Shown here: positions 50,032 to 62,574 of the stretch, piece by piece | Position numbering within the stretch: position 1 is the stretch's first letter | How the letters are laid out: every line of letters begins with the position of its first letter | Assembly: GCA_003952965.2 (NCBI GenBank) | Contig: CM025851.1 | Span: forward strand, 28,612,583-28,676,582 | From: Morella rubra | Lineage: Eukaryota; Streptophyta; Magnoliopsida; Fagales; Myricaceae | Reading direction: 5' to 3' | DNA length: 64,000 nt | Position numbers and translations under genes: made by a program | Notes under the pieces: model-generated | The model's database searches: none | What the model was told of the DNA's origin: nothing | The model's input: only the letters and a program-made list of their open reading frames with translations

Positions 50032-53000
50032 AAGTTTTGAGACCCCAAATTGCTCTAGACCAAGTTTCGTTCTACCCGCAGATCGGTGATTGAAGGCCCC
50101 TTAGCTAGTATCCACTTGGAAAGTGGTCTAAAAGAAAAATAGCTTACTTAATAGAAAAGAACTAAACCAGACATGAAAGCAGTAATGCATGAGAATAGAA
50201 ATATAAATCCGTCCAATCTGGCGGTATGCATGGATGCATGAAGCAAAAACTTAAAATTAGCCAATCTGGCGGCATGCATGTTTGCAGGGAAGATAAATAG
50301 AGAACACAAAGAGGTACTTGGAAATTGGATTTACTTCAAAGAAAGTTTACTTGTTACTTGCACGAGTTACAAACAAGAACTATCAAGTCGGATGACATGG
50401 TTACTGGACTTAGATAGACTGGAGAGACTCGGTTACTTGGGAGACAAAGATGGGATAGAGAGAAGAGGGAGTAAAATCGAAGCAGAGTTCGAGTTATAAT
50501 TACAAATGACTTCGTCCTCTGTTTTTAAAGACAGAAGACTGTAGAATCACACGGATACTGTGCAATCGTGCGTGCTGTTACTGTGCATGAACAGTGACTT
50601 GTTGGTTGCTTTTACTATTGACTTTTCCTATAGAGGGAACAGTGACTTTTTGGTTGTCGGTTGTGGTTACTGTTTGACTTGTGCGGGTTTACTTGCGGCT
50701 GACTTTGTCCTTACTTGTCGGCACACTTCACATAATTTCACATGTTGTCTTCAAGGTTGATAAAGTAAGGGTCTTGACTATCTTGATAGCGAGGATCCAC
50801 GTAATTGGACTTGGATTGACTTGCAATAGATGAGTGGGATGAAGTAGGGGAGTGCTCATCTGGATCTTGTCCACTGATACGGCTGACTTCGAGCTGCAGT
50901 TGATGACATAAGTCCTAGAGCTCTTCTTTAGTTTGGGCTTGGTTCTTAGCGAAGGCTAAAGCAGTCTGGAGACTAGCTTTCTCTACTAAGAACTGAGAAA
51001 CTTCTTGTTGACGAGGAAATTCCTTGTTTACTTGTTCAATGATCCTGTGGATGTTGAACTTGTCCCACCATTTGACATGGAAACGGCAAGCACAAATGGT
51101 TTGAGAATCCATGAGATTTTATATTTACTTATAAACAGACAGAGAGTCTGAAACTGATTGTCTTGAATGGTTACTTGTGCCAAATTTGCAAAACGGGCCA
51201 TAGCTTCTTTGAGTTGGAGGGTAAGGATATCGCTCACAAGACCATACATGTGCCACCAACGAAGAAACCATATGGGGAAGTTGACTTTTGAACTTGTTAT
51301 CGAAGTTCATGAACCAAGAATAAGACCAAAGTCTCACTTTGGACCATGCTTCAATATAATCATAATAATTGAAGCTAATGGGTTGACCTGGAATTTCTTT
51401 CAAGAGAGAGGGATGAGAACCCCATTCTTGAGAAGAAATGATTTTTACTATGAATAACTTGTGAAAGGCAATCTTCTTCTGAGTTAGATCAAGCAGATCA
51501 AGGATATGTTCAATCTTAATGGACTCAGAATGAAGGACAATGACTTTGTAGAAATCGATTGACGTGTTGGGAGGCTCTGAGACAAAATGCCATTTGGGAG
51601 GCAAATAGGCCCGAAGCAGTTTACCATGTTGAAACTTGAGGAGAGCCTCTTGGTCCTTTTGACTTAAAGCAACTTCGGAACTAAGCAAATGATGATGGCA
51701 ATGCTCAAGGTGGCATACATTCTAAAGGTTTGACTTGACAAAGAATTCTGAAGTATTCTTTGGAATGTAAGGGACTTTTACTTTGTAGTCTTTTATCCAA
51801 AGACTAGGCCGTACTTTGTAGTCTCAACGGAGACTAGGCTGGAGACATAGTCTCAATGATCTCGTAGGGATCAGGTGGTTGACTTGGTGGTAAGGAAGCC
51901 AAGGCCGAATATGTGGGTTTACCATACTGACTTGTGAGTGTGAGGGCAGACGAGGAAGGCCTAACTGAAGGTGGTCTGACTCTCTGACCTAGTTGACTTG
52001 GATTACCTAAAACCTGAAACCGATTACTTGAAGAGGTTTGACTTGGAGAACCAAGTGTTACTAACAAATGGTCTGGGAGTAATTTAGGTCTATCTGACTT
52101 GGTTGACTTGGCAGGATCTTTACCGTGAGGTTTCGGATCCATGGGAACCCTACAAAATTTCATGGGTAAGGAAATTAGGGATACTATTTTGACTTCCTTT
52201 AATGTATACAATGTCAAATTCAAAAATACTTAAAAGTGCTTGCCAACGGGCAAAATATGTTTTGATGCAATGTTTTGGACATCTTTTTCTAGAACAAATT
52301 TTGCACTTTGACAATCAACTAATACCAAAAATTTTTGATTTAATAAATCAGCTTGAAATTTACTTATACATAGTACTATTGACAAAATTTCTTTTTTAAT
52401 AGTACTATAATTCTGCTAAGCGGAATTCTAATTGCCAGAATGGAAACGGACAATCTGTTTAGGAGAATTGGGTATGACTTGCTTTTTGAGAATGCCACCA
52501 TAACTAATTCAGAGGCATCTGTTTCGACTATTTTAAAGGAATCTGGGGAAGGAATGCCAAGACAAGGAAGTGTCTTAACATGTGACTTGATGAGCTGGAC
52601 AATAATAGTGTGTTCTTTTGTCCAGGGAGGAGGATTCTTCTGAGTCTATCAAACAAAGGTTTACATTGATGTTGGAGATTTTGATAAAAATCAGCAATAT
52701 AATTAAGGATCCTAAGAACCTTGGAGCTGGGTTTTATCAAGGATGACATCTGGAAACTTGTCAGCAAATTGAATGGCTCTATCAATTGGCTTGGATTTGA
52801 CTTTGGTAAATGTGAAAACCTAAAATTTGACTTTGGTTTGAAATTACTTAATCTTAGGGGCAGAGACCACTAAGCCATTTGACTTGACTATGTGAAGAAA
52901 CTTATGGAGATATTCCCAATGTTCTTCAATAGTCCTGGAAAAGACAAGAACATCATCAATGTAAATGATGGTGAAATGAATTCACTTAGAGCAATCTTCA

Positions 53001-56000
53001 GACTGAAGGGCATTACATTCCATACGTAATGACCAAAGGGATGGTGAATGCAGTTTTGTACCTGTCTGACTCATGAAGTTGAATTTGATAGAATCCACTT
53101 TTCATATCAAATTTACTAAACACAATGGCATCAGAGAGGCGGTTGATGAGATCCCGTTTGTCAGGGATCGGGTACCTAATCCATTGAAGGACCTTGTTCA
53201 ATGGTTTATAATTGATGACCATACGAGGAGTTCCTCGTTCAATTTCAGCATTTTTATTGACATAAAAAGCTGCACAAGACCATGGAGATTTACTTGGACG
53301 AATCAAACCTTTACTTAGAAGATCATGGATTTCTTTTTTGCAGAATTCCATGACTTGTGGATTCATCTGAATGGACGAGCTTTTGTGGGAATATTTTTCT
53401 CACTAGACTCGGGGATGTAAGGTAGTTTTACTATGTGTTGTTTTCGATGCCAGAAAGCATTGGGACATCGAGCAAACTTGTTGTTCAAATTTACTTTGGA
53501 ATGACTTAATCTGAGATTGGAGCTGTTGACTTAAGAGTTGTTCCTCAACTCTTTTGAACTTGATTTCTTCCTTAAGAAAATCAAGATGCTGAGTTTTACT
53601 TATAATGAAATTTAAAGTTTTACTTATTGATGCTTCCTGTAACATAGTAAGTTCCCTAGGTCGAAGAGGACTATCGAACTCAAAGGTGACTTTCTGACCA
53701 AAGATGTTGGTTGTTAGATCTTCGCTACTTGTAGTGAAAGGATACAACAAACATATGAAAGGAGTGCCTAAGATGACTTTTTGATCAGGCATGTTTTTAA
53801 CTAAAACAAAGGTGACTTAAAGCAAACATTATCTTTGCAGATATGTGCTTCGGTTAACTTATAATTAATACTCATTTGACTACCATTGGCAAAGAGGAGT
53901 TGTTCCTTTGACTTCTCGTAGTACTTGGTGGGGATTAATTCCTTCCTGAATACAATTAAGATCAGCACCTGAATCTATAAGGGCAATAACCTCAAAAGTG
54001 TATTCATAGTTTACTATGATGGTGACTTTAGAATGTCATTTCTGAAAATGCATTCTATTGATGATACTTAAAAATTTATTACTACTTTCAGGATCATCCT
54101 GGGGGATAATTGGAAGAGTAGTATAGGAGTTAGAGTGGTCAGACTCAGAGGGTTGACTTTGCTTTTCTTAAAACTTTGGTTGATTTTAAGAAGGAGAACT
54201 TCTTGTTCAAGAGTTTTATTTTGTTCTTTTAACTTTCGAATTTCTTTTTTAAATTGTTGGACTTCAGTCTTCAAATCTTGAGGGTGACAGGTTTATGAGC
54301 TTTATTAAACTTGTCTAAGATTTTGTTAAGACTGATTTGGATTTTAGGAACTTTTAACTTGTTTTCTTTTTTACTTAAAACATTCTTTAACTTGGTAAGA
54401 TACTGAGCCTTGAGCTCTGGATCTTCAACTTTGTCGATTAATCGATCAAAAGTTATTCTTGTTTACTTATGACATTAAGATTTTTACCTGGGTTACAATA
54501 GCTATCTTGACATCCTAATTTTTGGTTAGGGTGTCAGATTCTGTGTCAATAAATCCCTTAACTCTAAAATGGAAAAGATTTTGACTTTTTAACTATCTAG
54601 GATGTCTAAGGAATTAATGTTTTCCTTAACACGACATTCAGAACTGTAATGACCAATTTTTTTACATTTGTAACCTTGTATTTTACTTTTGTTTTTAAGA
54701 AAATTGGATCTAGACTTTTTCCTAAAAGTTTTCTTGTGAAACTTAGGTTTGCTATCTTCAGGAGGTGTGTACTCCCTAAAGGATCGTTTATGGTATTTGT
54801 TCGACTTTTTGAATGAGGATCTTTCCTTCTGGTGTTTCCTACGGGATGGTGCTATGGGAGGCAGACCATACTGTTCGCAGAAATTACCCATTTCATACTT
54901 AGCTTTTTTACGGTCTTTGCTAAGTTGGTTACTAATCTTCATGTTAATACACATCTTTAAACCTTCTTTGTTGATGGTACTAACAAGATCACCATATGTC
55001 AGGTTTTCATAATATATGATACCTGAGGGTTGACTTAAGACTTTCTCTAATCTTATGGGCAAAGAGATTGGGAAGCCATTGATGAATTTTTCTTTCCAAA
55101 AAGGATTCTTAAAATCATCCCTAAGCATGACGTGGGAAATAAAGACATCCTTATACCAAAGGAAATCACTTAGGGTTGGACACTTAAGGTTACTTAATTG
55201 GTCATGGATCCTAGAGACAATGTTACTAGGAGTACCAATTAAATGTTTAATAATGGTATATACAAGAGTATTGATACCATCATTAACACCTTGACCTGAC
55301 TTTTCATCAAAAATTGGTAATCCTTCTTCATCATGATGGACAGTATAAAGAATAAGATTATGATCTGCTTCGGTGAGGTACTTTTCCCACCATTGACATA
55401 GAGAGCTTGTGAAACCAGAAATAATTAATTCAACAATTTCTGGGTGACTTAGAGAATGATTTACTAAGTAGCTGTTTGCTACCATTATCATATGCTGGAG
55501 TGTATTGAGAATTTCTTGTCAGAGAATCATCAATATTCCATTCATATAACTTATCAGTAGAGACAGAGAATTGACTATGAAAATTCCTTTCTTTGAATTG
55601 AAGATTAGGAGGAGTTGGTTTCCTATACCAATTCTTGGTCAGCGAGGTAGGGTTAGGATTATGGGTGTGAATCCTATTGACCTCTAACTGTCGGAACTGA
55701 CGTTCTATCTCATTTATTTGGAGATCTGAATCTGATGTCGTATCAAATTCAGTGGTGACATCAATTTGATTGAGAGCACTTACTTGGTGAGAGGAAAAAG
55801 GTTTCTTACCTTCAGTTTACTTGGTGTTAACTCTGTTGACATTTGGGTGATTTACTAAGAGCTGAATGATCAAAAGAAGAGGTTTTTAAACCTATGGGTT
55901 TACTAGACAGCTGTAGTAAAGGCTTCTCTATGACTTGGGATTGGCCGTCTAACTTAAGCTCAATCTTGTCTAACTGATGACCTATGGTCTGGAGGTACTA

Positions 56001-57910
56001 GTTGGTGTAATTTTTTTGTTCAACCAGTGGTTTTTGACTATTCGAGGCAGTACCTTAAAGGGTGAAGCTATGACTTCTGATCCTTTATGGGCTACTATTA
56101 TGGTCTCGGGTGGAGGATGACTAGAACTAATGGACTTCTTATCCGAAGTAGTCCATTTGACTTTGGTAAGTACCTGGACATTCATGGAATGGTATTTTTC
56201 TAGATACTCAAGAAATCAATGTTTTGACCTAATTGACGCATGAATGCCTGCCATGCATCATAGATAACTTTCTTCTCAACTTTCGTGTGACCTTCACGAT
56301 ACTAAGTTCTCTTGACTTCATTAGCTTCAGACTTAAACTCACCTTCGAGGGTTTTCATGAGTGGGCTAAAGACTTTACTTATGGTCATGAGTTGGGGATC
56401 AACTGATTCGAAATCAGTCTAGGTTGGTGACTCCTGACCATCATCTTCTACATCTTCAACTACCTGTCTGATGTAGAGGCTTGGGTTGATAGTTTTGACT
56501 TGGTAGAGTACAAAGGTGTACTAACCCTAGAATTTACTTGAACACTTTGAAGTTGATGTTGGAGGTGAGTTATAGATTCAGGAAGGCTAGAAGTAGACCT
56601 ACGCAAGGACTGACTGCCTGGTTCTTTAATCATAAGCTGTGTGAAACCTTCTCTCGGAGCATCACAACTAATCCTAACGGTACCGTCTAGAAACTACTGG
56701 ATCATGTCTAACTTGTTAATGTTTTGGGAAACATTTGTGGTTGGGTTTTCATTTTCTAAAAACCAATCACTAGGTAAGGTTACTTCATTCCAATGGATCG
56801 ACTTGGGGACCCTAATGTTGCATCACTTGTGTGACTTTGAATCAAGAGAGTTTGATCTTTTGGATTTTTTACTAAAGCATGGACTTTAAGGTTGGTCCTA
56901 TACACTTGTAGTAAATCCTATAGATCAAAGCTAAAGGTTGACTTCCTTCTAACATCTCATAACTAAAGTTTTAATGTTCAAGGTTAAGGCTTTTAGAAGA
57001 TGTTTATCACTTAAACTTAAGGTAAAATCGAGAAAACAATCAAAATGGATTGGACCATTGTGAAGGCTGGACTCGATGATACCTAATATACTGGTGTTGT
57101 AATCTGTGAACCTAGCATCTCTAAGACACAGAAGAACAAACGCATCAACTCCTCGTCGAGTTAGCGGTTTTATTGCAACTTGAACTAATCCGATGTGGAT
57201 ATAGTTGAAGCCTTGTTCCTTGTATTTTTTTAATGACATTAGGAGACAAAAGTTGACATTTTTCATGAGTTTTACTTAGAGCGTAGACTTGTTCTAGGGT
57301 CTTGACATGGTAATTACCTTTAAAAGACAAGGGTTAAAACTTGACTTGGAGTAGATTTCACTACTTGGGACCTTAGGGATATTCCAATCCTGAAGGTTGG
57401 TGGTGACCTCATTTACTTCAAATTCTTCTTTGTTTACTATTCCTGGTATGGGTGGAATGGAATCAAAAGACTTGGAACTTACGGAAGAAGTAGATTTAAA
57501 CAATCAACTAGTGTTTTAACTTCTAGACACAAGAATCAAACTAAGACAAACAACTTAACAATCAACAATAAACTACCTAAGCTTCAACCTTTTGACTTAA
57601 CAAACTTAAAAGGACATACCCTCTCAGGCCCTTCCTCTCAAGCCTCTCTGGTCTTACTGTTTGGACGCAGGACTTACTGTTCAGGTATGCTTCTAAACTG
57701 CTAAGACTTGGGTTTAACTTAGATGGGATTACTGGAGATTTACTAAGAAGCTTGAATTAGAGAGACCAAATGGCCAAAAATTCAAACAGAAACGAAAGAA
57801 ATAGATCACTACTACTTGGGTTTGGCTCTGGTACCAAAAGGGACATTCAGGAGACCAGGGTGCTTACTTTGAAAGGGCAAAAGCGGTGATTGGAGAGAGA
57901 GTGGTGAGTA
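50032..57910 (-). mobile_element. Endogenous pararetrovirus 2 (Caulimoviridae, florendovirus/petuvirus-like), near full length
   Basis: A 7.9-kb fossil viral genome on the minus strand sits between TA tracts. In order from 57,910 down: a tRNA-Met primer-binding site (57,836-57,824); movement protein (57,503-56,940; IHIGLVQVAIKPLTRRGVDA); coat protein with a basic, Lys/Arg-rich tail and zinc knuckle (about 55,491-54,589); a coiled-coil segment (54,274-54,068); protease region (about 53,792-53,403); reverse transcriptase (53,366-52,870; KSPWSCAAFYVNK, FDMKSGFYQIQ, and YIDDVLVFS near 52,950); RNase H (to about 52,240); and a second open frame region (52,223-50,915) of unknown function. The length and the trailing ORF2 fit florendoviruses. 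It is broken, with more than ten interruptions, so it is old and not able to produce virus. Confidence 0.85.
57824..57836 (-). other. tRNA-Met primer-binding site of pararetrovirus 2
   Basis: The minus strand reads TGGTACCAGAGCC, one base different from the caulimovirid consensus TGGTATCAGAGCC. It lies upstream of the movement-protein segment and sets the genome orientation. Confidence 0.8.
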
Positions 57911-57911
57911 C

Positions 57912-57936
<25 letters not shown>
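57911..57936. repeat. TA tract at right edge of pararetrovirus 2
   Basis: A run of about twelve TA units joins viral sequence to the inner end of the right CACTA arm. Confidence 0.88.
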
Positions 57937-57942
<6 letters not shown>

Positions 57943-60477
57943 AAGTCTCTATTACATAAGTGATTTATTTACTTATCTAGATAGTGTTCGGACATAATTT
58001 AACCGCTCGGACGTTTTTTGTTGAATAAATGACGCCTCTTATTTTAAAAAACGGTTTTCTGCATTCTAAATGAGACGTCTGGACGTTAATATTCCAATAC
58101 GACATCATGGGGTTGGATGTAAAATGGTGTCGTTGGCATGTTCGAACAATTTATTGAATTTAATTCAAAACGTGTCCGAACGCCATCAAAATTTTAGGTA
58201 ACAATTCAAACAGCCGTGAAATTCTTGGTGGTAAATTCTCATGCCAAATTTTTGAGGCAAACTCGTTCGGAAGTAACTTATTACCGTCTGGGTGTGGTTT
58301 TGAGTAGTTAAGAAGCCAAAACCCATAAACTGTACATTCATTTCACAACTCTCCTAAAGACTGATAAAAATTATCTCAAATTCGTCTTAGCTCGAATTTC
58401 TTTTTGAAGAGTCATTTTAATCATTGAGGGTCAAGTATAGATTGCTCAAACTCTGAGTGGATTGGAGCACATATTTGGGATTTGGAAACTTTGAGAAGTA
58501 CGATGTTTTTCGGTTTTTGTGGGTTTTGAGTAAAAATATGTTGTTTTGCTTGATTGTTGATTGTTTAATGCTTTGGTAGCTTAGAAACATGTTTGGTATT
58601 GATTGGGTGCAAAAATAGTGATGTCAAACAGTTATTTTTGTGATTAAAGTGGTTGGTGGGCGTCTGATTGTCGAAAGGTCTGTTCTTCTACAATCACAGT
58701 CCGAATGTTTACTATAGACATCCAAACAGTTTTCTAGCAATTAAAAATGTTTGGAAGGCCTGCATGGCGTGCACACGTTTCTTAATGAAATGACATCTTT
58801 TTTGTTTGTTGTAGTGCGGACAACTATGTAGACGTCCGAATGGTTTTGCATGAAATTTATTTATTATTTTTTTGTTAATTCCCTAATTGTCCAAGTTATG
58901 GACAGTTTGAGAATAGACAATCTATAATGTATGTAAATGTTGAGTTCTTCATTGATTGGTTTTTGTTGATGTTTGAATGGTTTTTTGTTAGGTTGGCGAT
59001 TGATCGCTCTGAGAAAAGAATCGCCGAGGTTGGGGATTGACTGATTGACCACCTTGGGCGGACGATATGGTAGTGGAGCTGAAGGAGAGTATGCGGACAA
59101 TAGTGGAGCCGATGCATATGTTATGCAAGGATCTCTAGATCCACTTGATCATTCTAGAGACTAATTTTGATCTGACAGAGAGGGCTCTGAGGGAGGACCT
59201 GAACTATATGCGGATGGAACTGTTTTCTGTAGAGAACAAATGTCCTAGTTGCACTAGTCTCTCCATACCGTTCCGATACAGCTCCAGCCACTCATCAAAT
59301 GAATGGATATTATGGAGGAACGGTTTGAGCATGTTTGCGATGCTGTCAGACAAGATCTCAACGAGCCAGTTCGTCATTGTGATTCAGACTAGTTTTTGGT
59401 TTATGTTTTTCGTTATTATTTACTTATGCTTTGTTAGTCTCTGCTTGTACTAAACTTTATTATTAGGGGTAAAATCATAGTTAAGCCCATAAGTATGAGT
59501 AAAAATCAAATTGGTATCCCTAATTATCAATTCGGTGATTTGAGACCCATAACTTTTGAAAATCATCAATTCTAGCCCCTCGTCTAAATTAGGCATTAAT
59601 TATGACAGAAAATCATGCAAAATGACAAAAATGCCCCTCCAAGACTAAATTATGTTTCTTGTTTGTTATTTTTGCATACAATTATCTTGTATTATGTACT
59701 TGATTTTGATTATGTATTTTTTTTATGATTATGTCGGTTAAATATTTATAGACAATTATCAAGGCTATCTTATATTTAATATAGTGTTTTAATATTAAAT
59801 GCATAATTAAATAAATTAAATTTTGGTATTGGCTATTATACTTAAGAGCAGTCTGAACATATTAATAATGTCCGGACGTCCATTGATATGTTACACGTCC
59901 ACACGCACTAAATAAACATATGCACGTGTTACCATTGCAAAATGTTCTAAGTTAACTCAATCGTCCTCACGTCCTTATTTAAGCATCGTCCGCACCTTAT
60001 TTCGCCGTTTGCATAGTATATTCGTGGCAATTACTTTTTCTTAAGATAAAAATAATATACGTACGCACATTGCTTGTTAGCATGCGGACAATGAATCTGC
60101 TTACAAAATTACATTTTGACACAAAATTCACTCCGTGCGAACTGGTATTAGAGATGTTCGCACTGTTTCCATGAAGAAATTGATTTTGTCATGTAATACA
60201 TTAACGTTGGCACGGGACATGAGAACAAAAAAAAAATAACAAATCCGTTGACATATTTATATTTGTCACACGAAAATTAAAACCGTTCGAATTGTCTATG
60301 TTTGCATCTTGATGATATTTCCTGAGAAACCTCGTAAATTGTCACCCAAAAATAAGGGTGACACGCTTCTCCTATCAAACCGGGTGTCAAAATTGTTTTG
60401 ACACCAATAACTTTTGCCAACAAAATTTTGACTTTAGGTGACAAAGACGTTTGACACCCAAAATTTTGACTTTAGTG
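57937..60477 (-). mobile_element. CACTA-type element, right arm (inverted)
   Basis: The arm ends GACTTTAGTG; the reverse complement starts CACTAAAGTCAAAATTTTGGGTGTCAAA, matching the left arm's terminal words after the first five bases with gaps. The arm mirrors 36,271-38,558 for most of its length. Anchors include the ACTGTCCATAACTT word near 37,563 and its inverse near 58,890, and the CTATAGTAAACAT word near 37,818 with its inverse near 58,710. A decayed coding segment lies at 59,060-59,400 and half of a MITE at 59,466. Three-base flanks are TTC (left) and TTA (right), so a CACTA-type 3-bp duplication is imperfect. Confidence 0.7.
59466..59655. mobile_element. Half copy of the Mutator-like MITE
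   Basis: It begins GGGGTAAAATCATAGTTAAG and matches the left arm of the element at 33,209 as far as CCAAGACTAAAT. The centre and opposite arm are missing. Confidence 0.85.
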
Positions 60478-60889
60478 TTAGGTGTTCGACTGCACAAAAT
60501 AATTTTGCATCTTTGCGCTCAAGTATTCAGTTCTTGATTTCTGTTTGCAATCTATGTGTTTTCCTACACTCTTAGCACTATGAATGGTCAAACAAGTTTT
60601 GATTAAAACCATAATATGAGTTTCGGTAATATTTTGGTAGAGGAGGTTTGGATTGGCTACCATTATAAAGAAGAAATTATTGCAAACATAGGACTAAGTG
60701 AACCGTGTATTTGTGAGAATATATAATGTCAGTTTTCAAGTTTGCACCCTTTGCTTAGAGGGGAAATATCTTTCTTTCGTTTCTTTTAGAAGATGCATAG
60801 TTGCAGGTAGATTTCCTGCTTCTTTTGAAGTTTTGGTGCTATATGCTGTCGATTTGTTTAGAGGCTCACCTGTGTCTTTGGAACATTAT
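60478..60889. other. Stretch right of the CACTA end, no gene assigned
   Basis: The open frame at 60,698-60,940 covers its end. Only the last part of that frame resembles a known protein. Confidence 0.4.
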
Positions 60890-60894
60890 CAGGT

Positions 60895-60940
60895 GTCTCC
60901 AGGTGATGTTATTGAAGTGTCTGGGATTTTCATTTCATAG
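60895..60940 (+). pseudogene. Possible captured exon piece of MCM7 helicase
   Basis: After a possible splice acceptor ATTATCAG, the frame reads VSPGDVIEVSGIF, very like the conserved PGDVVEVSGIFLPIP segment of the replicative helicase subunit MCM7. The match stops after 13-14 residues. Such short exon captures are common in CACTA and other plant transposons. A chance match cannot be excluded at this length. Confidence 0.35.
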
Positions 60941-60994
60941 GGTGAAAGCATTTAGAAATTGCATGATTTTTATGACTCAGTTCATTTCATCTAA

Positions 60995-61259
60995 GGAAAA
61001 TGACAAATAACTCACTAGGTTTTAGTGTTTTTTTAAAAAACTCATTGAGTTTTAATAAAATTAAAAAAGCTCATTGAGTTTGTGATTTTGGTACCAAACT
61101 CACTAGACCCAACTCCCTTAAAAGCATTTAATGGAAAAAATCTAGTGAGGTGTTTATCAAATGACAAACTAGCTCGTTGAGCATTTTTATTTTTTATTTT
61201 TAAACCCAATGAGTTTTTTAAAAAGACTCTAAAACCTAGTGGGTTATTTGTCATTTTCC
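60995..61259. mobile_element. 265-bp MITE with about 55-bp inverted ends
   Basis: The left end GGAAAATGACAAATAACTCA continues as CTAGGTTTTAG. The right end is its near-perfect reverse complement, and the AACTCATTGAGTTT words inside are also mirrored. No coding sequence or clear target duplication was found, so the superfamily is undecided. Confidence 0.85.
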
Positions 61260-61394
61260 CTTTGGAATTTCCTAATCCACTTTGTTTTTGTAGGAGCAGT
61301 AGCCTATCACAAATGGTCAGTGTGTCACCTTGATCATATTGCTCTGTGCAATTGGGAATTGATTGAAAAGAAACTGTCGGATCTGTACCGACTG

Positions 61395-61734
61395 AGCTTA
61401 AAAATAAGATGTAACTCTACAAGCGTTATTTGGTTCTACATAGCTTAAAAATAAGATGTAACTCTTTGGTTTTTTGGTATTTTTTGTTCCCCCAAAACTG
61501 TTTCCCATGTGAAAGTTGGTGCCATCTTCTATGGTAAAGGTTTGGACAGGTAATGGTTATGTATTGATGTAAATTGCGGTCGATCTTTCTAGGGGACAGG
61601 TAACGGTTATGTATTGATGTAAATTGGATGGGGTAGTTACTTTGAAATTGCTGTTGTTTATAATTATTCATACTAACGTTTAACCTTTGGTGTAATTTAT
61701 ATTCAGGTCACCTTCAGTGTAATTTATATTCAGG
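61395..61734. repeat. Three nearby short direct duplications
   Basis: A 24-bp word is repeated exactly at 61,395 and 61,442. A 33-bp word with one mismatch is repeated at 61,544 and 61,594. A 25-bp word with two mismatches is repeated at 61,683 and 61,710. Confidence 0.88.
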
Positions 61735-61739
61735 CCATA

Positions 61740-62399
61740 TTGCACTACGCAATTTGAATTTGAGGTGCAGTGGAATGTGATCATAAGTTCGTGTGTTTTT
61801 TTTTTTTTGATTTTATCATATATATTTATTCTCTGAATTTGTGTTTGTTTCTTTGATTTTATCATAGTTATAAATTTTTTCAGGAAGAATATTTTGATTA
61901 TGAGAAGTTTTTGGTGTTTTGCAGAGGAATTATTGAAAGGATAAAGAAAACAAAGGATAAAAAGAAGCAAAGAAAGCAGAAATGGCCAGCAAAGCTACAT
62001 ATGCCTATTTCTCTTTTGTATTTATTAAATTTGTTTATCATGCTAATTTAACAATAGCTTCCTTGTATTTTGAATAATAACTATTCAATATATTTTATTT
62101 CATTTTAGTAATTATGAAATGTTTTTGCATTTTCTCTGTCAAAATTGCAGTACCTTATTTAAAATACAACTAAAACATGAGTACCTTTATGAACTTCAAA
62201 ATAGCAATTTAAAATTGTATAATTAAATAGTAATTTAAAATTAGATAAAAATAATAATCCAGAAAATCAAATTGATGAGACAAAATGTAACGTTTTAACA
62301 AATTAAACATTCATTCATGTTCGAATTGAATGTTTCATTCGGACTAAGTTAGGACATATGACCAAATTTATACAAACAACGATGATTTTTTTTTGTTCG
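61740..62399. other. AT-rich, no gene seen
   Basis: Low-complexity AT-rich sequence with a T-run near 61,799-61,809. Nothing is supported. Confidence 0.5.
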
Positions 62400-62565
62400 A
62401 ACAAGAAAATCTCATTCGACCAGACATACTCAGTGACGAATTTGAATTTTCATTATAGATGAGCATTAGCGACGATCTTTTTCATCACTGAAACATTTTA
62501 GCGAAGAAAATAGTATTTTTAGTGAAGAAAAACTTCGCCACTAAAGACCGAAAAATGTTGTAGTG
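62400..62565 (-). mobile_element. Terminus of a third, different CACTA-type element
   Basis: It ends GACCGAAAAATGTTGTAGTG; the reverse complement begins CACTACAACATTTTTCGG, followed by mirrored TAGCGAAG / CTTCGCCACTAAA words typical of CACTA subterminal repeats. It directly abuts copia gag sequence. The opposite end is not found. Confidence 0.65.
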
Positions 62566-62574
62566 AAGTGCAAA

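Noticed and set aside
52202-52399. Plus-strand frames inside pararetrovirus 2
   Set aside because: They are shadows of the minus-strand viral regions.
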